The notes: generated from the sequence alone by a model not told the origin. DNA of 64,000 nucleotides from Aurantiacibacter marinus (GCF_001021555.1 NZ_LDCP01000001.1:558001-622000), one strand, 5' to 3'. Positions 24,157-32,710 are shown, counted from the stretch's first letter. A program made the numbers and translations.

Positions 24157-26058
24157 TTAATGATCGCGTGACTGCAGCGCAAATGTTGCAGATGCGAACG
24201 CGCCCCATAATTCCCAGATCGCGCCAGAGTCAATATCAGTTTTACCATGTCGATTGAAAAGAGAGGCAACTCTATTCTGGCTGACGAGACCTGATAAAGG
24301 CGGCATAGTCATCTCCTTCTCGCAAACCAAGCGGGTTGCGCGGTGCAGATCGTAAAAAGTTGTATCAAAGAATGCCTTGTCTCGGCGCAGGCGGACTGTT
24401 TCCGGCAAAATACCTTTCAAGGCCTCTCGGTGGATATACTTGCGAAGCTTCCCGCGTCTGCGAAGATATTCTGGCGTAGTGGTGCTGAATTCCATGAACC
24501 GGCGTGACAGCATCGGATGACGATATTCGAATCCGTGCCGCGCAGATTGCAAATTGACCATTTCCATCGCGAGCACGGTATAGGGATCGAGCCACCTGGC
24601 GATTTTTTGCCGAGCTGACGGAGAAGAATTGGAGAGGCGTCGGTCATACGCGTCTTTCCTGTGCGCCAGGTCTTCCTGCGCACTGGGTGACAGCCAGTAA
24701 TTGGCCTCCAGGTCATCCGCCATGGGTCCGTCAGGGTCTCTCGCTGTGATCCTTTTGACCGCAGTCTTTACGGATTCTGGCAAAAGCCAAGCGGCTGTTT
24801 GCCGCACGCCTTTCCTGGCAGCGTAGGAAAAGCCGAAATCGCGGCGGTCAGCGGCAATGCTCCTTAGGCCTGCAGACCAATGATGGAGGGACAATGCCTC
24901 GAGCAATTGGTTGTTGCCGCCGTTCAGCCAATGGTCCCCGCCATGACCGGTAAGGGCAACGCGGCAGTTCGCATCCCTGATTGCGCGATGAATCCCTGTA
25001 TTCATGACAGCATTTGGGGGGAAAGGGGGTGTCGCATCCGATGCTGACTGATCGAGAAACCAGTCTAGCCCCGGCTGGAACAGCTCCGCAGCAGCCAGAA
25101 CGCGTCCCGTATGCTCTGCAACTGCGCCACTGTACTGCCTTTCGTCAGAGATGTCGTCTTCGATGCCTGCCAAAGTGAAACCATGCAGCGAATGGGCTGG
25201 CAGCCTGCCGTTTTTGATCGCCCTGTCCGCGAGGCAGAAAATGGCCGAGGAATCCAATCCGCCACTTACCTCAATCGCGAGCGCCCGATTGGTTCGTGAA
25301 GTGCGGCAGACGAGATCGTCCAGCATTTCCCGGTAATGTTCGAAATACTCTTCCTCTCTTGCGTAAAGGATCGAAACTTCGGTTGGGAGTTGCCAGTATT
25401 GCCGCACGCGCGGCTTTGTGTCGCCGATTTCGAGTGATAGCTGATGCGCTGGCGCCAGCTTCATTACGCCCTGCCACGCAGTTTCATCTTGTGTGTACCA
25501 TTCGTTGGCAAGGTGCTCTGCGAGATAGCCAGTATTTACCTCAGGTTTCCGGTCCAGCGCGGCAACAATGGCGGCGATGTCCGATGCCACCAGCAAGACG
25601 CGCCCATCCCAATGGAAGGTTAGCGGCCTCATGCCGAAATGATCCCGTGCACAAATGATACGCCGTTTGGCAGCGTCCCAGATCACAAAGGAAAATTCGC
25701 CCTCAAGCTTAGGGAATAGGGCTTCGCCCCATTTCCGGAAGCCTTGTAACACGACCTCGGCGTCGGACATGTCGCGGCAAACCTGATTATGTGAAGACAG
25801 GTCGGCGCGAAGCTCTGGCGTATTTAAAAGATAGCCATCAAAAACGAGTGTAAAACGTTTGTCGGGGCAGACATGTGGCGCAGCAAGAGCCTCGGTACCG
25901 TCCGTATTTTGCGCCAATTGACAAAGCGCGACGGGACCAAGGGAACTGTAGATCGCGCCATCGGGTGCACGATAGTCCATTTTATCGACCATGCGCGCCA
26001 AACGGAGATCGTCAGCTGGCGCACCGTTGGTGCACAGTATCGCGGCAATCCCTGCCAT
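24157..26058 (-). CDS. Lasso cyclase (asparagine-synthetase-like, C protein)
   Basis: A 633-residue protein of the asparagine synthetase B family. The N-terminal glutaminase-like domain begins MAGIAAIL, so the catalytic Cys2 of true synthetases is replaced by Ala and glutamine hydrolysis is not expected. The synthetase domain carries the PP-loop EVSGGLDSSAIF (SGGLDSS at 265-271) and VALTGHGGDHWLNGG. This is the signature of lasso cyclases, which adenylate the ring Asp/Glu side chain for attack by the core N-terminus. It sits between the 2OG oxygenase (5-nt gap) and the precursor (15-nt gap) in one operon. Confidence 0.92.
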   Translation of the reverse strand: MAGIAAILCTNGAPADDLRLARMVDKMDYRAPDGAIYSSLGPVALCQLAQNTDGTEALAAPHVCPDKRFTLVFDGYLLNTPELRADLSSHNQVCRDMSDAEVVLQGFRKWGEALFPKLEGEFSFVIWDAAKRRIICARDHFGMRPLTFHWDGRVLLVASDIAAIVAALDRKPEVNTGYLAEHLANEWYTQDETAWQGVMKLAPAHQLSLEIGDTKPRVRQYWQLPTEVSILYAREEEYFEHYREMLDDLVCRTSRTNRALAIEVSGGLDSSAIFCLADRAIKNGRLPAHSLHGFTLAGIEDDISDERQYSGAVAEHTGRVLAAAELFQPGLDWFLDQSASDATPPFPPNAVMNTGIHRAIRDANCRVALTGHGGDHWLNGGNNQLLEALSLHHWSAGLRSIAADRRDFGFSYAARKGVRQTAAWLLPESVKTAVKRITARDPDGPMADDLEANYWLSPSAQEDLAHRKDAYDRRLSNSSPSARQKIARWLDPYTVLAMEMVNLQSARHGFEYRHPMLSRRFMEFSTTTPEYLRRRGKLRKYIHREALKGILPETVRLRRDKAFFDTTFYDLHRATRLVCEKEMTMPPLSGLVSQNRVASLFNRHGKTDIDSGAIWELWGAFASATFALQSRDH

Positions 26059-26063
26059 CTTGC

Positions 26064-26939
26064 CTAGCGCGCCTGACTTAAGCGACCATCAAGCAGGTCG
26101 AACAGCGGTTGCAACTCCGGCAGGTCGAAATGCTCTATCCAACCTGATGGATTCACAAGCATGGAGCATCCCGCCGGGAAATAATGGAAGAAGAGCAGGT
26201 CGCAATTGCCGTTATCGGGCATCGCGTCACGATAATGCCATTGCGAACTGCCGCAAAAAAATACCGCTTTGTTCGGCCGCAACGCAATCGGTTCAAATCG
26301 GATCTGCGGATCGGCGATCGCGTCCGCGCCGGACTGCGGCCCGCCTGCCGCACTTGGCCATTCAACGATCTGGCTGAAATGAATAGGCCAATCCACCGTT
26401 TGCGAAATGCAGTAATCAAGCGTGTACATTGATATCGGTTGATCCATGTGCGGATCACAGCGACCTGCGTTGCCGTAACGGCTGAGGAAATTATATCCCG
26501 TTTCCAGTTCGCGGCCGGCCAGCCTGCTCGCAAGCGGCAGTAATTTGCGCTGCAGGTCAATAAATGGGGCGTGGTCGTGCACTACATACCGCCCGAAAGA
26601 GCTGATTTCGTGCTTTTCCAACTTATCATGCGCGATGCCTGCCATTTCCATTTTGACTGCAGCATGGCCGGCATCATCAAGCAGATCGTCTATCACTGCA
26701 GGTGTAAAATCAGGCGAAGGCTTCAGAATGGAAAAACCATCGACAAAATACGCAAGTTTTTCGGGAGCTGCCAAGGCGAGAAAGGCCTTTGCTGCTTCGA
26801 ACCGACGCAGGAAAACCGAATCATACCAGTCGAAACGATCAAGGTCGCGAAGTACTTTGACTGCGATGAGATGGCCGTCCAGATAGGCAGGATCGCCAAG
26901 CCGGGGCAACAAGCTCAAGTGGGTTTGACTATCGGACAA
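26064..26939 (-). CDS. Fe(II)/2-oxoglutarate-dependent oxygenase-like protein of the lasso cluster
   Basis: A 291-residue protein that begins at a TTG (26939); an in-frame stop 8 codons upstream limits alternatives, and no ATG occurs before residue 97. The C-terminal half looks like a double-stranded beta-helix oxygenase. NFLSRYGNAGRCDPHMDQPIS supplies H164-x-D166, GSSQWHYRDAMP supplies H235 with R237 nearby, and CDLLFFHYF forms the last strand. The HxD...H iron triad is complete. As first gene of the oxygenase-cyclase-precursor operon it is a strong candidate to hydroxylate the peptide, as CanE does in canucin biosynthesis. The substrate and residue are inferred. Confidence 0.75.
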   Translation of the reverse strand: MSDSQTHLSLLPRLGDPAYLDGHLIAVKVLRDLDRFDWYDSVFLRRFEAAKAFLALAAPEKLAYFVDGFSILKPSPDFTPAVIDDLLDDAGHAAVKMEMAGIAHDKLEKHEISSFGRYVVHDHAPFIDLQRKLLPLASRLAGRELETGYNFLSRYGNAGRCDPHMDQPISMYTLDYCISQTVDWPIHFSQIVEWPSAAGGPQSGADAIADPQIRFEPIALRPNKAVFFCGSSQWHYRDAMPDNGNCDLLFFHYFPAGCSMLVNPSGWIEHFDLPELQPLFDLLDGRLSQAR

Positions 26940-27096
26940 TTGGTGCGCCTGCAGGTAGTATCATGACGTCACAAGCTAGATGGCATCGGACGATGGCGCC
27001 AGATGCTTCGTGAGAACTGAGCGGTTTGCAGTAATTGCAATGAAGCGGCTGGCTTCCCCTTGGCGAGAGCGACATGGCATGGCAGCAGCATAATCG

Positions 27097-27561
27097 ATGT
27101 CTAATCCTGCACCTGATTCCCGTTTTCAAAGGCTGGCGCGGCGGGCCTGCAGTCTTCCGGCCAACGCGCCACCATACGCACGCGCCACGTGGGAAGTTGC
27201 CATAGCCCGTTTGCGTTTTTCAACGATCACACCGCAGAAAATCGAGCAAGAGAATCACAAGATTACTCGCAAGTGCCGGTCTCCCGATGCGGCTGAGCCC
27301 GGCGATCTGGAGCATGTGCGCAGGATAGGACCATTACTTGGCCGGGTAGCAGCGCGTGTGCCTTGGAGATCGGATTGTCTGATCGAAGCCCTTGCTGGAC
27401 AGCGATGGCTATCGCGCTGCGGCATTGCTACAATTGTTGTGATGGGAGTGCGCAAAACGGCGTCGAAGCCGTTGGAGGCACATGCATGGCTCGTCTACGG
27501 AAATCACGTGGTTACAGGAGGCGATCCCTCAGGCTACGAGGCCATTATCCGAGCAGAATGA
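27097..27561 (+). CDS. Lasso peptide B2 protein (transglutaminase-like leader peptidase)
   Basis: A 154-residue cysteine protease of the lasso B2 family. The catalytic triad is visible as VPWRSDCLIEALAGQRWL (C94), LEAHAWLVYG (H129) and VVTGGD (D143). It removes the leader after the Thr at -2. The gene is divergent from the oxygenase-cyclase-precursor operon, with 157 bp between the start codons that must hold promoters in both directions. That spacer contains the palindrome TGACGTCA at 26964-26971. The length and the separate B1 gene agree with split-B clusters. Confidence 0.88.
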   Translation: MSNPAPDSRFQRLARRACSLPANAPPYARATWEVAIARLRFSTITPQKIEQENHKITRKCRSPDAAEPGDLEHVRRIGPLLGRVAARVPWRSDCLIEALAGQRWLSRCGIATIVVMGVRKTASKPLEAHAWLVYGNHVVTGGDPSGYEAIIRAE

Positions 27562-27699
27562 TTGCCGGAAACGTACCAAATCATCTTTTCCGCAGAGAAA
27601 AAAATTAAGTAATTACCCTTATCGAGCCTTGCATCGAATGTTGCAGCGCGGTATGCGCCTTAAATATCGAGATTAAAGTCCGTCCTAGGAGACGCCGTT

Positions 27700-27969
27700 A
27701 TGAAGAATGTACTCGCATCTGTTGCCGCTGTTGGCCTCGTTTTCGCGCCGATTGCTGCACAAGCGAACACCCGCGCCGCAGACGCTGGCGTGCTTATCGA
27801 GCGCGCCCCTGCTGCCATGACTGGCTCCTCGATGCTTGCCAACGAAGAAGATGACCGAGGCAATCTTTACTTGCTCATCAGCCTTTTCGTGATCGCAGCT
27901 GGTATCGCTATTGCGATTAGTGGCGACGCATCGGAAGGTGATGACGCTTCGCCAGGCACCGGTGGCTAA
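27700..27969 (+). CDS. Small exported membrane protein, unknown function
   Basis: An 89-residue protein with TAGGAG ahead of its ATG. It has a signal peptide (residues 1-22, cleaved near AQA-NTR), an acidic linker with NEEDDRGN, one membrane helix (YLLISLFVIAAGIAIAIS, about 57-74), and an acidic Gly/Ser-rich tail ending SPGTGG. I do not recognise the family. It overlaps or abuts the O-antigen-ligase-family gene and is probably co-expressed with it. Small proteins of this build are often seen beside capsule or XrtA-type surface loci. Confidence 0.7.
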   Translation: MKNVLASVAAVGLVFAPIAAQANTRAADAGVLIERAPAAMTGSSMLANEEDDRGNLYLLISLFVIAAGIAIAISGDASEGDDASPGTGG

Positions 27970-29341
27970 TTCGGCGGGGGCGCCAGTCGCCCCCTCTAAT
28001 TTGCCGGGCTTGTCGCCGGGAAGTCTCACTTCTCCGCAACTCCACCTTAAGATCCTGACCGTGCTCGCGCTGTTTCTTGGCGGCGGTGGCTTGGCATATG
28101 GTTTGCACAACCTGGTGATCCAGTTGTGCGCGCTCCTGATTCTTGCGGTTCATCGCGAAACAGCCCTGCGGTTCATACGCGATGCGCCACTCGCGCTGCG
28201 TGTGTTGGTCGGCGCAAGCCTTGCCTTGCCGCTATTGCAGCTCGTTCCGCTTCCGCCTGAGATCTGGCAATCCCTCCCTGCCCGCGAGCCCATTGTGGCC
28301 GGTTTGGAACTGGTTGGTACCAACGCGAACGCCTGGTTCCCGGCCAGCGTTGATCCGGCCCGCACACTGGTCGCATTCTGCGGCACCTTGGCGCCAGCAA
28401 CCATCATAGCGATCGGCTCCATGCTCCCGGCTGAGCAAAGGCTCTCGCTTGTGCGCGCTGCATTGTGGGCATGCCTTGCTGCGTTTGCATTGGGCGTTTT
28501 CCAATACACCTCTGCGAACACGGCGGGTTTGCTTTATTCAGAGCGCACCAGTGCAGACACGTTCTACGCAACCTTCACCAACCGCAATTCGACCGCGCTT
28601 CTGTTTGTGCTCGCTCTTGCGCTATTGGCCGGCATGCCGCGACCAAAATCTCCACTGTGGATTTGGATTGCAGGAGCCGCTGCTTCTCTTTTTGCACTCG
28701 CGGTAATCCTGACGCAGTCACGTTCAGGCATGGCGATCGGAGCCTTGGTTGGCGCATTTTTGTTGTTCCGTCTGGGGTTCGACTTGCTGCGCCGCCGCGA
28801 TGCCGGCGATGCCCCCAAAGCCCGTACGATCATCATGGCCCTGGCCGGTTTGGCGTTGTTGGGCACCGTTCTAGGCACTTCTTTCCTGTCGGGCGGCCGC
28901 ATTGCCGATAGCCTCGATCGCTTTTCTGCCGGGGCTGCAGACCGACCCGAAATGTGGGACGACGGCACCTATGCTGCCGGGCAGTACTGGCCTGTCGGGA
29001 GCGGGATGGGCACGTTTGATGAAGTATTCCAATTGCATGAATCACTGGAATACATATCGCCGCGCAAAGCAGGACGCGCGCATAGTGATTGGCTGGAAAT
29101 AGCCATAGAGGGCGGCCTCGCGGCTTTGGTACTGGGGATGGCATGGCTGGCATGGTGCGCGACTAACGCAATTCCGCGGCGGTCGTCGCCAAATCCGTGG
29201 ATGCCGCTAGCGGCGGGCGTGGGCATAGCATGCATCGCGCTTCAGTCATTGATCGACTATCCTCTGCGCAATCAGACATTGCTGTGCTTTGCTGCGCTAC
29301 TGATCGTGATGCTTGTGCGTGAACGGGATGAGGTGCGATGA
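27941..29341 (+). CDS. O-antigen ligase/polymerase family membrane protein
   Basis: A polytopic membrane protein of about 466 residues. It has the Wzy_C/WaaL-type loop WPVGSGMGTFDEVFQLHESLEYISPRKAGRAHSDWLEIAIEGGLAALVLG near residues 345-395, including the conserved H-S-D-W-L-E, which is the hallmark of this superfamily. The start is uncertain: ATG 27941 (after GGAAGG) lies inside the preceding small gene; TTG 27911 and GTG 27962 are alternatives. It could ligate or polymerise a second surface glycan, distinct from the product of the 10.5-kb polymerase. It is coupled (ATGA) to the next gene. Confidence 0.82.
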   Translation: MTLRQAPVANSAGAPVAPSNLPGLSPGSLTSPQLHLKILTVLALFLGGGGLAYGLHNLVIQLCALLILAVHRETALRFIRDAPLALRVLVGASLALPLLQLVPLPPEIWQSLPAREPIVAGLELVGTNANAWFPASVDPARTLVAFCGTLAPATIIAIGSMLPAEQRLSLVRAALWACLAAFALGVFQYTSANTAGLLYSERTSADTFYATFTNRNSTALLFVLALALLAGMPRPKSPLWIWIAGAAASLFALAVILTQSRSGMAIGALVGAFLLFRLGFDLLRRRDAGDAPKARTIIMALAGLALLGTVLGTSFLSGGRIADSLDRFSAGAADRPEMWDDGTYAAGQYWPVGSGMGTFDEVFQLHESLEYISPRKAGRAHSDWLEIAIEGGLAALVLGMAWLAWCATNAIPRRSSPNPWMPLAAGVGIACIALQSLIDYPLRNQTLLCFAALLIVMLVRERDEVR

Positions 29342-30045
29342 TCGGGCGGTTTGCCTGGTGGGCTGTTCTTGCAGCCATTGGTATTGTCACGGGGTTTGCG
29401 CAGATCGACCGGTCGGCGCGCTTTACGCCGCACCTCGCATCCTTGGTTCCGCCCGCATTCTCCGGATTTGCAGCCGAACAGCGCACGCGTCAGGCCATTG
29501 CAGCGCAGCAGCCAGATCGGGCAATTGCGGAGGCGAAGGCTCTCGTTGCAGCTCGTCCTCTGCCAGCGGAGAATCTAGCCCTGTTTGCAATCGCTGCCGC
29601 GATGAACGAGCAGAATGATCAGTCAATCGCCGCGATAGAGGCGGCCAGCACACGCGGTTGGCGCGCGCCAATCATCCAGCAGGCGGTGGCGCAGGCGGCG
29701 CTTGAACAGGGCGAATATGATCGCGCTGCGCAGCGCATTGCAGCACTGCTTGCAACAGGGTCCGCCCGCGATTTTGCGCTCGATCTGGCGGCCCGGTTGA
29801 CGACAACGCAGGAGGGGCAAGCTGCCTTTGCCCGGCAGTATGCCGCGCCCGGCCACTGGCAGGACAACGCTGTGCGGCAGTTGGGAACCACGATGCCGGC
29901 CCAAGACTTTGCAGCGACACTGGCAATGGCAGAAGAGCTGGGCGCAAGCATCAATTGCGGCCGGCTACGGAACATCATCCAGCGCTACGAGCGCGAGGGT
30001 CAAACCGTCCCCGCCGCGCGCCTCCGGGAAATTTGCCCGGATTAA
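29338..30045 (+). CDS. Membrane-anchored TPR-like protein, unknown function
   Basis: A 235-residue protein with one N-terminal membrane segment (residues 4-23), followed by an Ala/Gln-rich all-helical domain with TPR-like helix pairs (RQAIAAQQPDRAIAEAKALVAARP, AIEAASTRGWRAPIIQQAVAQAALEQGEYDRAAQRIAALL). The start overlaps the previous stop by 4 nt, so it is co-translated with the O-antigen-ligase-family protein and may scaffold it in the periplasm. Its end overlaps the convergent end of lptA by 4 nt. I cannot assign a family. Confidence 0.72.
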   Translation: MIGRFAWWAVLAAIGIVTGFAQIDRSARFTPHLASLVPPAFSGFAAEQRTRQAIAAQQPDRAIAEAKALVAARPLPAENLALFAIAAAMNEQNDQSIAAIEAASTRGWRAPIIQQAVAQAALEQGEYDRAAQRIAALLATGSARDFALDLAARLTTTQEGQAAFARQYAAPGHWQDNAVRQLGTTMPAQDFAATLAMAEELGASINCGRLRNIIQRYEREGQTVPAARLREICPD

Positions 30046-30638
30046 TCGCTTTCAGGGACCGCAAAGGTTCCTGAAACCCGCCCGGCATTCTGGCCATCGG
30101 CTGGCCGCGAACCCGCGCCATCCACGCTGGATACGCCGGTATTGAGATCAATCGTCAGTCGCCCGCCATCAAGCCTGTCGGTGCCGCGATTGAGAGCAAC
30201 GCCGCCGGACATAACAATCACCCGGCGATTGAAATCATAAACTGCTGCATCGCCTCGCGCCCGCTCTGATCCGCGTGTGACGATTACACCACCGGTCGCA
30301 TCGATCCGCTGGATACGCAGAGTGCCTGCATCGGTGTAGGCGATGGTGGTGCGCTCTGCCGTCAGTCGCAGATCGCCTTGCTCGATAATGACATTGCCCG
30401 AAAGAACGACGCGGTTTTGCCGATCCTGCAACTGGCCGAAATCTGCCGACCATGTGACAGGCGTGTTTGCGCTCAAACCGGCAATATTCTGCGCTTCGGC
30501 CGATGAACCGAACGCAAAAGCACTGGCTGTACCCGCAAGCAGCCCGGCAAAAAGCCCGCGAATGGCAAGCTTACGCAGGCCTGCGCGCGGTGTGATCGGA
30601 TGCGTCTGTGTGGTCTCGGTCATTTCAGTCGCCTTCAT
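30042..30638 (-). CDS. lptA: LPS transport periplasmic protein LptA
   Basis: A 198-residue protein with an N-terminal signal sequence (hydrophobic stretch about residues 24-48, AEAQ cleavage). A beta-jellyroll of the OstA/LptA type follows: VVLSGNVIIEQGDLRLTAERTTIAYTDAG, RIDATGGVIVTRGSERARGDAAVYDFNRRVIVMSGGVALNRGTDRLDGGRLTIDLNTG. LptA bridges LptC and LptD, carrying LPS across the periplasm. It follows lptC directly (start and stop share a base). The usual next gene, lptB, is absent; the neighbour is a convergent glycan gene. Confidence 0.9.
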   Translation of the reverse strand: MKATEMTETTQTHPITPRAGLRKLAIRGLFAGLLAGTASAFAFGSSAEAQNIAGLSANTPVTWSADFGQLQDRQNRVVLSGNVIIEQGDLRLTAERTTIAYTDAGTLRIQRIDATGGVIVTRGSERARGDAAVYDFNRRVIVMSGGVALNRGTDRLDGGRLTIDLNTGVSSVDGAGSRPADGQNAGRVSGTFAVPESD

Positions 30639-31291
30639 TACATACCGCTCGGCAGACGCAACTGGCCGGGAACCATGGTCATGCGGGCATTGCCTTCAAG
30701 AGTGATGGTGCGTGCATTGAGATCCGCCCGCATGGAATCTGCAGAAAACCGGCCTGCCGGCACTTCTCCACTGACGCGGCCCTGCCCGAACAAGCTGCGG
30801 TTTGCGAGATCGATCGTCACATTGCGAGCGGACATCTCGTAACCGTCAGAAGCTGTAAATTGCACGATGTCGGGAACGCGCACCTGTTCATCATCAATGG
30901 CATATGTGCCGGCAGAAGCGGACAGGATCGCTGGTCCTTCCGGCAGCACGATCCGCGCGACCAGATCCTTCATCTCGACCTGGGGCACGGCATTGCTGCG
31001 TTGTACGGCTTCACCGGCATTGAGCGAAAAGGGACGGCCCCGCCGGTCCTGCCCGCGGTACATGGCATCGTCCACGCGCATCCTGTCGTCAGCCATCGCC
31101 ACCTTGTTGCGGTCCAGCAGGAAGCTGATTTCGCCGCGCGGAGACAGGGGCGTGATAACCATCAGTGCCGCTACGACGCCAACCAGGGCAGGCAATCCAA
31201 TCGCAAGCAGGCGCACGATCCGGTCAAGCGCGCTGCCCGGTGCGGCAAAAGCCTGGCGCCTGGTGCGCATCTGATCGGCAGCAATTGTCAT
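30638..31291 (-). CDS. lptC: LPS export system protein LptC
   Basis: A 217-residue protein with one N-terminal membrane helix (about residues 28-47, LLAIGLPALVGVVAALMVI) and a periplasmic jellyroll. The LptC-family segments MADDRMRVDDAMYRGQDRRGRPFSLNAGEA and ADSMRADLNARTITLEGNARM are visible. It receives LPS from the LptBFG transporter and passes it to LptA. It lies between the RNase D-like gene (35-nt gap) and lptA, the order commonly seen in alphaproteobacteria. Confidence 0.9.
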   Translation of the reverse strand: MTIAADQMRTRRQAFAAPGSALDRIVRLLAIGLPALVGVVAALMVITPLSPRGEISFLLDRNKVAMADDRMRVDDAMYRGQDRRGRPFSLNAGEAVQRSNAVPQVEMKDLVARIVLPEGPAILSASAGTYAIDDEQVRVPDIVQFTASDGYEMSARNVTIDLANRSLFGQGRVSGEVPAGRFSADSMRADLNARTITLEGNARMTMVPGQLRLPSGM

Positions 31292-31326
31292 TTCCGCAAG
31301 CTATGTGCTCCTGAAAGCGGGCAATT

Positions 31327-31944
31327 TTACATATGGCTGAAAATGTCGCTGTCAGCCCAGCCGGCCACATCAAGGCGGGCGCGGGTGGGCAGGAAATCAT
31401 AGCACGCCTGCGCCATTTCCAGCCTGCCTTCACGCTCCAGCCGTTCAGTCAGCACATCGCGCAAGCGGTGCAGATAACGCACATCGGATGCGGCATATTC
31501 GCGCTGCGCATCGTTCAATTCCGGCGCGCCCCAATCGGAAGATTGCTGCTGCTTGGAAATATCCTCGCCCAGCAATTCCGACACGATCATCTTCAGTCCG
31601 TGCCTGTCGGTGTAGGTGCGGGTCATCTTGCTGGCGATCTTCGTGCAGAATACGGGGCTGGCTTCGACGCCCAGATAATGCTCGATCGCGGCCAGATCGA
31701 AACGCGCAAAGTGATAGATTTTCACCCGCGCAGGATCGGCCAGAACAGCTTTCAGATTGGGCGCATCATAGGCGCTGCCATTGGCAAAGCGCACCAGGTG
31801 CTCATCGCCTTTGCCATCGCTGATCTGGACAACGCACAGCCGGTCACGCGTGGTGACAAGGCCCATGGTTTCGGTATCGACGGCAACGGGGCCATCTGCG
31901 AGTACGCCTGCGGGCAGGTCTTCTTCATGATAATGTACAGTCAT
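31327..31944 (-). CDS. rnd: RNase D-like 3'-5' exonuclease
   Basis: A 205-residue single-domain DnaQ-like exonuclease. Exo I is VAVDTETMGL, exo II is IYHFARFDLAAIEHYLG, and exo III is EYAASDVRYLHRLRDVL with the Y-x3-D. The HRDC domain of classical RNase D is missing, as is usual for the short alphaproteobacterial form upstream of lptC. I chose the ATG at 31944 (MTVHYHEED); the longer frame to 32136 runs antisense through ung and lacks family resemblance. It probably trims 3' ends of structured RNAs. Confidence 0.88.
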   Translation of the reverse strand: MTVHYHEEDLPAGVLADGPVAVDTETMGLVTTRDRLCVVQISDGKGDEHLVRFANGSAYDAPNLKAVLADPARVKIYHFARFDLAAIEHYLGVEASPVFCTKIASKMTRTYTDRHGLKMIVSELLGEDISKQQQSSDWGAPELNDAQREYAASDVRYLHRLRDVLTERLEREGRLEMAQACYDFLPTRARLDVAGWADSDIFSHM

Positions 31945-32026
31945 TGTGGAACAGCCTTTAGGCGGATTGGGGATTGGAGGGAAGGGCGGCTTTGCGCTCC
32001 TGTTTGTCTGGCCTAAACCATGCAGC

Positions 32027-32710
32027 GTGAGTGAAAGTATTCCTGCAAGCTGGGCATCTGTGCTCGAACCGGCGCTGGCCACGGCAGAGGCGCGCGAGCT
32101 GGGAGGCTGGTTGCGGGCGGAGGAGGATGCGGGCAAGCAAATCTATCCGCCGCGCGGCACACGGCTGAGAGCGCTGGAGCTTACGCCGCTTGAAACTGTG
32201 AAAGTCGTGATCCTCGGGCAGGACCCCTATCACGGCGCGGCCCAAGCGCATGGGCTGAGCTTTTCCGTGCCCGAAGGCGTAAAGCCGCCGCCATCGCTGG
32301 TGAATATCTTCAAGGAGCTGGAAAGCGATCTTGGCATTGCGCGGCCCGGTCACGGCAATCTGGAAAGCTGGGCGCGGCAGGGCGTCTTGCTGCTCAACAA
32401 TTCGCTGACGGTGGAACTGGGGCGGGCGGGTAGTCATGCCAAAAAGGGCTGGGATGCAATTACCGATGCCTGCGTTGCCGCCGTGGCGGAGCGCGAGGCG
32501 CCCAGCGTGTTCATTCTGTGGGGCAGCCATGCGCAGGCGAAGGCCGGACGGATTGCAGCCTTGCACGAAAACGGCCGCCATTTGCTGATCAAAAGCCCGC
32601 ACCCCAGTCCGCTGTCCGCCTATCGCGGCTTCTTCGGCTCTGCCCCGTTCTCCAAGGCGAATTCGTTTCTGGGAGAAAATGGCCGCGACACCATCGACTG
32701 GCGGCTTTGA
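32027..32710 (+). CDS. ung: Uracil-DNA glycosylase
   Basis: A 227-residue family 1 uracil-DNA glycosylase. The water-activating loop is VVILGQDPYHGAAQAHGLSFSVP, the uracil-binding Asn is in LLLNNSLTV, and the minor-groove/His loop is KSPHPSPLSAYRGFFGSAPFSKAN. It removes uracil from DNA to start base-excision repair. GTG 32027 gives a typical length; an ATG at 31946 would add 27 non-family residues and leave no spacer to the divergent RNase D gene. Confidence 0.93.
   Translation: MSESIPASWASVLEPALATAEARELGGWLRAEEDAGKQIYPPRGTRLRALELTPLETVKVVILGQDPYHGAAQAHGLSFSVPEGVKPPPSLVNIFKELESDLGIARPGHGNLESWARQGVLLLNNSLTVELGRAGSHAKKGWDAITDACVAAVAEREAPSVFILWGSHAQAKAGRIAALHENGRHLLIKSPHPSPLSAYRGFFGSAPFSKANSFLGENGRDTIDWRL

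Noticed and set aside
24157-26058. Ordinary asparagine synthetase
   Set aside because: Cys2 of the glutaminase domain is Ala, and the gene sits directly before a lasso precursor; amino acid biosynthesis is unlikely.
26940-27096. A second lasso precursor in the divergent spacer
   Set aside because: Both strands were read for YxxPxLxxxG; only a 17-codon frame without the motif was found.
27097-27561. B2 gene read as a generic transglutaminase
   Set aside because: Length, Cys-His-Asp spacing and the neighbouring cyclase and precursor fit lasso B2 specifically.
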